From Candidatus Peregrinibacteria bacterium (GTDB lineage Bacteria; Patescibacteriota; Gracilibacteria; UBA1369; LOWO2-01-FULL-3), in contig JAUYJL010000018.1 in the NCBI GenBank assembly GCA_030688025.1, positions 1 through 42,179 on the forward strand: DNA of 42,179 nt. The letters run 5' to 3'. Made by a program: the position numbers and the translations under genes. Positions 38,652 through 42,179 of this stretch are shown here, piece after piece. Every line of letters starts with the position of its first letter. Positions within the stretch are counted from its first letter, which is position 1. The notes below the pieces were generated by a model that saw nothing but the letters and a program-made list of their open reading frames with translations, had not been told where the DNA came from and searched no databases.

Positions 38652-40656
38652 GATTTGTTTCTTTTCTTTTTCGGAGAACTGTCGCTACCATCGTTGCGAA
38701 AAGTAATGTTAACGCTCCGGTTCCTTTTGGTGAATGTCTTTGGCTTGGGTTGGAAGAACATCCGTCGTCAACTTTGGGTGGCTTTGAAATCACATCTCCT
38801 GGTTGATTTGCATCTATTTGTTGCAATGAATCTGCTTGCATGGAATCTGCAGATGGTAGACCTGAGTCTGGGGTTTGTGCGTTGTCAGGTTGTCCGCTTG
38901 TGTCTGCGCCTGTTGATGTTTCAGGTGGTTTGGATGTGTCTGGTTGTGTTTGGTTGTCTGGGGTTTGAGTGATGTCTTGTTTTACTTCTTGTGACATGTC
39001 TGGTGGTGCGTCAGCCGTTCCGTCTTGTTGGGAAGTGTCGTCTTGTATTTCCGCTTTGACTTCAGCAATTATGGCATCGGGGTCTTGTGACATGTCGAGC
39101 GTTTCGGCTATGCCATCTGGGGTCGAGGTGTCTCCTGCCACTTCTGCGGCTGCATCGTCTGCTACTTCTACTCCTGCATCAGGGGTGTCCGTGGTGTCGG
39201 CTGGTGCTGGTGCGTCTTCTGGAACTGGAACATCTTCTGGAGGTGGAATATCTGCTCCTGCGTCGACTGGTGGTACTGGTACATCTTCTGCTGGCGGAAT
39301 GTCTGCTCCTGCGTCCACTGGGGGTACTGGAACATCGTCTGCTGGCGGAATGTCTGCTCCTGCGTCAACCGGTGGCACGGGAACATCGTCTGCTGGCGGA
39401 ATGTCTGCTCCTGCGTCCACTGGGGGTACGGGAACATCTTCGGCTACTTCTGCTGCGTCTTCCGCGTCAACTGGCACCGGAACATCTTCTGGAGGTGGTA
39501 CGTCTACTCCTGTGTCAACTGGCGGTACTGGTACATCATCTGCTACTTCCGCTCCTGCGTCGACTGGTGGTACGGGCACATCTTCCGGAGGTGGTACATC
39601 GGAACCTGCATCGACAGGATCCGGTTCTGGGTCAGGTTTTTGGGGTTTGAGGAATTCGGAATATTTTATACTTGTTGGGAAACCTGTGTTCCATTTTGAC
39701 ATCACTACAACTACTCTTTCGTTGTCTTCCGCAATCGCGAAATCTCCTGTATTTGCTTGAATTCCAACATTTAGTTTGGAAACTGCCGTACTGCTTTTTG
39801 CTACTCCTTCGAATGTTGGAGACCAATATGCTTTTTGTACATCTTGACCTCCCGCTTTTACAAACCTATTTCCTATCCACATTCCGTTGTGGTAGGCCGG
39901 GAGACCGTCGTTGTAATTCATAGGCCCGGGTATGTCTTCTACTACTCCTGTGATTAAGTTTTTTCTAGAATTAAATCCCCATGTTCCTCCGTAGAGGTAT
40001 GGGACTCCATCTATTTCTATAACTTTAATATCACTTGCCGCCATGTCATTTGGTTCTTTAAAATTTGATACTTCTAATTCATTTTGTGCATTAAATTTTA
40101 TGTCTGCTTCAAAAATATCTCCTTTTGTACTACGGATATACGCTTTATTTTTATAAATTGTTATTCTGGATGCCATATTTATTCCATCTAGACTTTTTAA
40201 TAATGAAAAAGCTCCCTGTGTCATTAATTCATTCAGAGTATTTCCTGCCTTAAAATAAGCCGATATTACTCCTTGCGCATTTTTGTTAGTTATAAACATC
40301 ACTTTCTTACCGTCTATCTCTCCAAATTCGGGAAAGGCATCTCCTACTTTTGTTCCTGCTACTGCTTGTGGTGTACTTAGTAATTTCATTTCATCTGCTG
40401 TGAGGGCGAAGGCGGTCATTTCATATTGCGGAGATACTTCTGAGCCGGCTTGGGGATATTCTCTCTCAGGCATACATCCTTCCGTTGCCACGGCTCCTCC
40501 TCCTAAAATCCCAAGCATTGCTCCTGTTTTTATCGCATTGCTTACTGCAGGGATTCGTCCCAATCTTTCCCCGATTGTACTCAAAATTCCACGACCGGAT
40601 GTTTGCTCCGGAGTGTTTTCGGCTACTACTGTGTCGTTGTTTCTTAGTGCTCTCAT
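38641..40656 (-). CDS. Repeat-rich surface protein with MYXO-CTERM-like tail
   Basis: The 671-residue protein has an N-terminal region with a hydrophobic stretch and Cys near residue 60 (MLGILGGGAVATEGCMPE). A globular part of about 270 residues follows, with propeller-like segments (VMFITNKNAQGVISAYF, VPYLYGGTWGFNSRK). Next come about 140 residues of 17-residue repeats of the type PPVDAGADIPPADDVPV (DNA 39205-39620), then further Asp/Pro/Thr-rich repeats. The C-terminus has KVDDGCSSNPSQ, a short hydrophobic segment GALTLLFATMVATVL and the basic end RKRKE, like a MYXO-CTERM sorting tail. Unlike the neighbour at 34847, its codon use fits the genome. It lies between prepilin-like genes and the PilX-like gene. 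Its function is unknown. Confidence 0.85.
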   Translation of the reverse strand: MRALRNNDTVVAENTPEQTSGRGILSTIGERLGRIPAVSNAIKTGAMLGILGGGAVATEGCMPEREYPQAGSEVSPQYEMTAFALTADEMKLLSTPQAVAGTKVGDAFPEFGEIDGKKVMFITNKNAQGVISAYFKAGNTLNELMTQGAFSLLKSLDGINMASRITIYKNKAYIRSTKGDIFEADIKFNAQNELEVSNFKEPNDMAASDIKVIEIDGVPYLYGGTWGFNSRKNLITGVVEDIPGPMNYNDGLPAYHNGMWIGNRFVKAGGQDVQKAYWSPTFEGVAKSSTAVSKLNVGIQANTGDFAIAEDNERVVVVMSKWNTGFPTSIKYSEFLKPQKPDPEPDPVDAGSDVPPPEDVPVPPVDAGAEVADDVPVPPVDTGVDVPPPEDVPVPVDAEDAAEVAEDVPVPPVDAGADIPPADDVPVPPVDAGADIPPADDVPVPPVDAGADIPPAEDVPVPPVDAGADIPPPEDVPVPEDAPAPADTTDTPDAGVEVADDAAAEVAGDTSTPDGIAETLDMSQDPDAIIAEVKAEIQDDTSQQDGTADAPPDMSQEVKQDITQTPDNQTQPDTSKPPETSTGADTSGQPDNAQTPDSGLPSADSMQADSLQQIDANQPGDVISKPPKVDDGCSSNPSQRHSPKGTGALTLLFATMVATVLRKRKETNPTD
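39205..39620. repeat. 51-bp coding repeats (17-residue Pro/Asp/Val units)
   Basis: Tandem units of about 51 bp encode PPVDAGADIPP-A/E/P-D/E-DVPV. Four near-identical units and several degenerate ones are visible. Copy number may vary. Confidence 0.8.
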
Positions 40657-40681
40657 GTTCTTAATTGTTACTTGGCTTGTT

Positions 40682-40709
40682 ACAATACTACTTTTCGGCT
40701 AATTGTCAA
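40682..40709 (-). promoter_or_regulatory. Promoter of the repeat-protein gene
   Basis: On the minus strand TTGACA (40709-40704), a 16-bp spacer and TATTGT (40687-40682), about 26 bp before the ATG. Confidence 0.55.
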
Positions 40710-40720
40710 TTTTTTTAAGA

Positions 40721-41530
40721 CTAATTCTGTATTGCAAAGTCGATAAGTGGGCGTTTTTCCGCTTTCTCCAGCTTTTTTGTGTAAAATATGTCATTTATTA
40801 TTACAGTTATTTCGCTTTCTATCTGAGCTTGGCCCGTCGGCGTGTCTGTGAGAAATTGATATTCCAAATATGGAACAAATTGGCCTTTGGTTGTGCCGAT
40901 GAGTTTTCCGCTGAGGAACATGCTGAAGACGGGTTTGGTCATGGTTTTGAGGTTGTCGAGGATGAGTTTTGGAGTTTCGGCATAGTTTGAGGTGTCTTTG
41001 GCTCTTGGTTTTTTGGCAGGATCATTGATTTTTGTGTCTATTATTCTGTGTTTGTCATGATCTATATCTATATTTATGGGATCACTATTTATGAAACTTT
41101 CTATTATGGCGGAAAAGCCTGGGTCTTGAGTACCTAAACTATCTTTACCCTTCACCGGTATCATCCCACACTCATTATCGTATGTTCCATCTTTGTTGTC
41201 ATCGCATTGGCCGGTGATTTGCCATGAGACCACCATGTCGTCGTGCGTTGTGGCATCTTTTTCTGTTGTGTCGGAGGTGTCCAAAACGTATCTGTCTTTG
41301 ACGTCAGTACAGTAGTATGGGCTTTTTGGCTTGTTGGAGCTGTCCACGCCGACACATGATCTTTTTCCGGGGACTCCTTGTATTTCTTCACCCGTTTTTG
41401 GGTCTTTGGCGAAGCATGGTAGACATGGCGCACGTACCCTCAAAATGAAGTTTTTGTCCCCATTCCCAAATGGTTTTTTTATATCTGAATCATTACTTGA
41501 ATATCCTTCAATTCCGATAGTTTTGTCGTG
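40721..41530 (-). CDS. Downstream half of a frameshifted PilX-like gene
   Basis: The frame is open from 41530 to 40721, just after a TAA at 41533-41531. Translation in this frame begins HDKTIGIEGYSSNDSDIKK and continues with KNFILRVRAPCLPCFAKD, which reads as a normal inner part of a protein with Cys pairs. An ATG-less ORF from TTG 41443 is unlikely to be a true start. The upstream frame ends at 41479 after an ordinary-looking stretch, so one indel in 41479-41530 would join the two. It ends with IESEITVIINDIFYTKKLEK. The function is unknown, probably a pilus-associated surface protein. Confidence 0.6.
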   Translation of the reverse strand, partial: HDKTIGIEGYSSNDSDIKKPFGNGDKNFILRVRAPCLPCFAKDPKTGEEIQGVPGKRSCVGVDSSNKPKSPYYCTDVKDRYVLDTSDTTEKDATTHDDMVVSWQITGQCDDNKDGTYDNECGMIPVKGKDSLGTQDPGFSAIIESFINSDPINIDIDHDKHRIIDTKINDPAKKPRAKDTSNYAETPKLILDNLKTMTKPVFSMFLSGKLIGTTKGQFVPYLEYQFLTDTPTGQAQIESEITVIINDIFYTKKLEKAEKRPLIDFAIQN

Positions 41531-42179
41531 TTAAATAAAGAACTGTCATAATACAACGGTATCGCCACTCTATCTGTCAAATTACTTCCAAATGTCAATT
41601 TGTTCCAATTACATGGGTTTTCTATGTCTGCCATCGGTTGGCTTTGTGCCGAGCTTATTGCACTATTGGCGTTTGTTACCGCCGTAGCATCAAGCGATTC
41701 TTTGTATGCTTTGCATAGAGTTTCGTTCCCCGCGTCGCCCGTCGCAGGCGCAGGTACTCCGTAGCAACCGGATGAAAATCCCCCCACGCATGCTCCATAT
41801 TTTGAACTCGCTTTTGATTCATCCTGATGCCCTTTTACGCTAATTTTTATCGACATATTATTTCCTTTTTCCCATTGTCTTGTGGCTATACTTGTAAAAT
41901 AACTGTCCGAGCTACATAACGGATCTAAACTGCTGTTTGCCAATTTTCCTCCCGCATATTTACATTCAACTGGTTCCAATGAAAATCCGGCGTCATGTTT
42001 ATCAACCACATAACTCACAAAATTCGCCACCGATTCGGCAACGGATTTTGCTTGAAATAATTCGTTATTTTTTCGCACTTCCTGCACAGTACTTATCATC
42101 TGCGTTTGCACTATGATGCTGTAATATGTCGTCAGCGCCACGATGCTAAGCCCTATAATAAGGATAAAACCCCTTTTGT
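41479..42179 (-). CDS. PilX-like prepilin, 5' end beyond window, apparently frameshifted
   Basis: The frame runs off the right edge. The visible N-terminus KRGFILIIGLSIVALTTYYS is the RGF-type class III signal followed by a hydrophobic segment, as in PilX-like minor pilins. The chain continues with Cys-containing loops (PVECKYAGG, DPLCSSD, GACVGGFSSGCYGVP, NPCNWNKL) and stops at 41479 after LKDIQVMIQI. A GTG at 42141 is a false start inside the hydrophobic segment. The downstream frame (40721-41530) looks like its continuation, so the gene appears split by a one-base shift. Assembly error is not excluded. Confidence 0.8.
   Translation of the reverse strand, partial: KRGFILIIGLSIVALTTYYSIIVQTQMISTVQEVRKNNELFQAKSVAESVANFVSYVVDKHDAGFSLEPVECKYAGGKLANSSLDPLCSSDSYFTSIATRQWEKGNNMSIKISVKGHQDESKASSKYGACVGGFSSGCYGVPAPATGDAGNETLCKAYKESLDATAVTNANSAISSAQSQPMADIENPCNWNKLTFGSNLTDRVAIPLYYDSSLFNTTKLSELKDIQVMIQI

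Noticed and set aside
38969-39760. Plus-strand Ser/Thr/Gly-rich frame over the repeat protein
   Set aside because: It is the complement of the Pro/Asp/Val repeats on the minus strand, which have a promoter, an intact N-terminal domain and a C-terminal tail.
1-42179. UGA recoding as in Gracilibacteria or Absconditabacteria
   Set aside because: Well-known genes have normal lengths with UGA read as a stop, and none has in-frame UGA.
1-42179. CRISPR array or Cas genes
   Set aside because: No regularly spaced repeats and no Cas motifs were seen. The 51-bp repeats at 39205-39620 are coding.

Overview
The window looks like part of a Candidate Phyla Radiation (Patescibacteria) chromosome, most likely a Peregrinibacteria-like lineage. 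This placement is inferred from gene content, since no rRNA gene is present. Supporting signs are a small T4SS-type pilin, a long cysteine-rich double zinc-ribbon protein of a type I associate with CPR genomes, a stand-alone 5'-3' exonuclease, A-rich leaders almost without Shine-Dalgarno motifs, and many small toxin-type genes. UGA is used as a stop, which argues against the recoded Gracilibacteria and Absconditabacteria.

Layout. 1-3.0 kb: an edge-truncated Ala/Pro-rich protein, a FemAB-type ligase, a VapBC pair and a NYN-domain nuclease lying between two identical 36-bp repeats. 3.0-9.3 kb: ftsA-ftsZ, a 5'-3' exonuclease with a C-terminal clamp-binding-like motif, a T4SS-type pilin, rpsP-khpA, and two large nested palindromes (5657-5835 and 7366-7512) that fold alike although their stems differ in sequence. 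9.3-16.6 kb: a minus-strand envelope cluster with a glycosyltransferase, a DciA-like protein, an SLH protein, an O-antigen ligase/TPR protein, a lytic transglycosylase and the cysteine-rich protein. 16.7-19.9 kb: three plus-strand unknowns around tRNA-Asp, which is followed by two decaying copies of itself. 20-26.6 kb: an accessory island with a lipoprotein, an IS30 element, a Fic protein, a RhuM-Doc fusion, tRNA-Gly, an alpha/beta hydrolase and an AbiE pair. 26.7-33.6 kb: housekeeping rpsO-pnp with a structured leader, a membrane protein, a PAS protein and leuS. 33.6-42.2 kb: surface genes, namely a lipoprotein, a GC-rich M23/SLH/Cys-repeat lipoprotein with foreign codon use and a clear Shine-Dalgarno site, two prepilin-like genes, a 671-residue repeat protein with a MYXO-CTERM-like tail, and a PilX-like gene that appears frameshifted and runs off the right edge.

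The most novel signal is the pair of T-shaped palindromic elements. They share joints and a 10-nt loop while their stems have changed in a compensatory way. Next are two surface proteins with myxobacterial-style features on either side of a prepilin pair, and a 24-36-bp repeat found three times just upstream of minus-strand toxin-type genes.

Promoters of the TTGACA/TATAAT type can be read by eye for many genes. Three of them place the start of transcription on or next to the start codon, suggesting leaderless mRNAs. No CRISPR array, rRNA gene or replication origin was seen.
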